The notes beneath the pieces are model-generated. The model was not told where the DNA came from. It did not search any database and saw nothing but the letters and a program-made list of their open reading frames with translations. DNA of 64,000 bases. Origin: Liopterus haemorrhoidalis. Taxonomy: Eukaryota; Arthropoda; Insecta; Coleoptera; Dytiscidae. The position numbers and the translations under genes are program-made. Shown here one piece after another: positions 63,560 through 64,000 of the stretch. The stretch is from positions 1,198,924 to 1,262,923 of the forward strand of contig OZ020616.1 in assembly GCA_963971575.1 (NCBI GenBank), in the 5' to 3' direction. Within the stretch, counting starts at the first letter, position 1, and the number at the start of each line of letters is the position of its first letter.

Positions 63560-64000
63560 CTCTAAAGGAATGGTTGCGACATGTCCAGTACAACCGAAGA
63601 AACAAGCTATCATTTTCTTGGAACAGCTTCATGAACGAACAACTTTTGTGGGTTTCTCATCTTGGAAGACCCAAACAGTGGATTGTTGCTTAGTTTCCGG
63701 TTCATATGAATAAATCAAAGTTTCGTAACCTGTAACGATGTTGTATACGAATTTTGCAGCGCCTAGGTTGAATTTTTTAGTATTCCCTTACACCAATCAA
63801 CACGAGCATTTTTTTGAGCTTTGGTCAAATTATGCGAAATCCATCGGGAACAGAACTTTTTCACAGCTAAATGTTCAAAATCGTATTGCAGTCTGCGATA
63901 TGCCAAAAGATACCTCTATCTCACGGTAAGTCACATGCTGATCTTCTTCAATCATTTTCCACACAGCATTGATGTTTTTTATATCACAACCGATTTTGGT

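Larger units (their letters stand above)
62695..64000 (-). mobile_element. mariner at the right edge, carrying two hAT MITEs
   Basis: The end TACGAGAGATATCTTATAAG lies at 62695. The - strand transposase runs from outside the window down to about 63120: [19 protein letters not shown] text near 63930, LGAAKFVYNIVTGYETLIYS near 63760-63700, FQENDSLFLRLYWTCRNHSF near 63600, then after the insertion FENHVFEIPISEWIKCFENL. Stops and frameshifts are present. Same mariner group as the arms at 60109-61892. Confidence 0.75.

Overview
This window looks like a stretch of an AT-rich insect nuclear genome. The host genes are split by introns with GT/AG boundaries, there is no bacterial-style gene packing, and most of the sequence is cut-and-paste transposons (mariner/Tc1, hAT, PIF/Harbinger), their short non-autonomous derivatives and LINE fragments. 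The repeat style would fit a hemipteran, but that is a guess; nothing here fixes the species.

Five host genes can be supported. (1) The catalytic C-terminal half of a DPP8/DPP9-type cytosolic serine dipeptidyl peptidase on + (five exons, 226-7332; the 5' exons lie outside the window). (2) mRpL51 for mitochondrial ribosomal protein mL51 on - (9196-9693). (3) Head-to-head with it, a RING E3 with a cluster of SUMO-interacting motifs, resembling RNF4/degringolade, on + (10283-11647). (4) A five-exon Vps62/TDA6-like gene of about 18 kb on - (17059-34909); I joined its exons by phase into a 489-residue protein. (5) The last three exons (TM6, TM7, tail) of an alpha1-adrenergic-like biogenic-amine GPCR on - (52630-58414, 5' exons not found). 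The genes share no evident pathway. They are neighbours, and only mRpL51 and the RING gene may share a promoter.

Everything else is repeat landscape. Several insertions can be dated relative to each other because target-site duplications (TSDs) survive: a three-level nest at 12104-13925, another at 14867-16905, a foldback containing a hAT containing a Harbinger MITE at 58566-60050, a 6.27-kb hAT-ended block at 39329-45602 with an exact 8-bp TSD, and a mariner at the right edge carrying two hAT MITEs. All transposase genes seen are broken.

The least ordinary structure is a repeat of about 0.9-1.15 kb (units at 30517, 32148, 42611, 45658, 49199, 53193). It has hairpins at its ends and a GTCT microsatellite at a fixed place. 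In its middle is a tRNA-like segment with recognisable A and B boxes that differs strongly from copy to copy although its flanks are well conserved. I did not recognise it as a described family. A second unusual structure is a pair of equal-length (772-bp) inverted arms around an AT-microsatellite spacer at 60109-61892.

All coordinates, splice joins and TSDs were worked out by eye. Family names rest on motif recognition, not on a database search.
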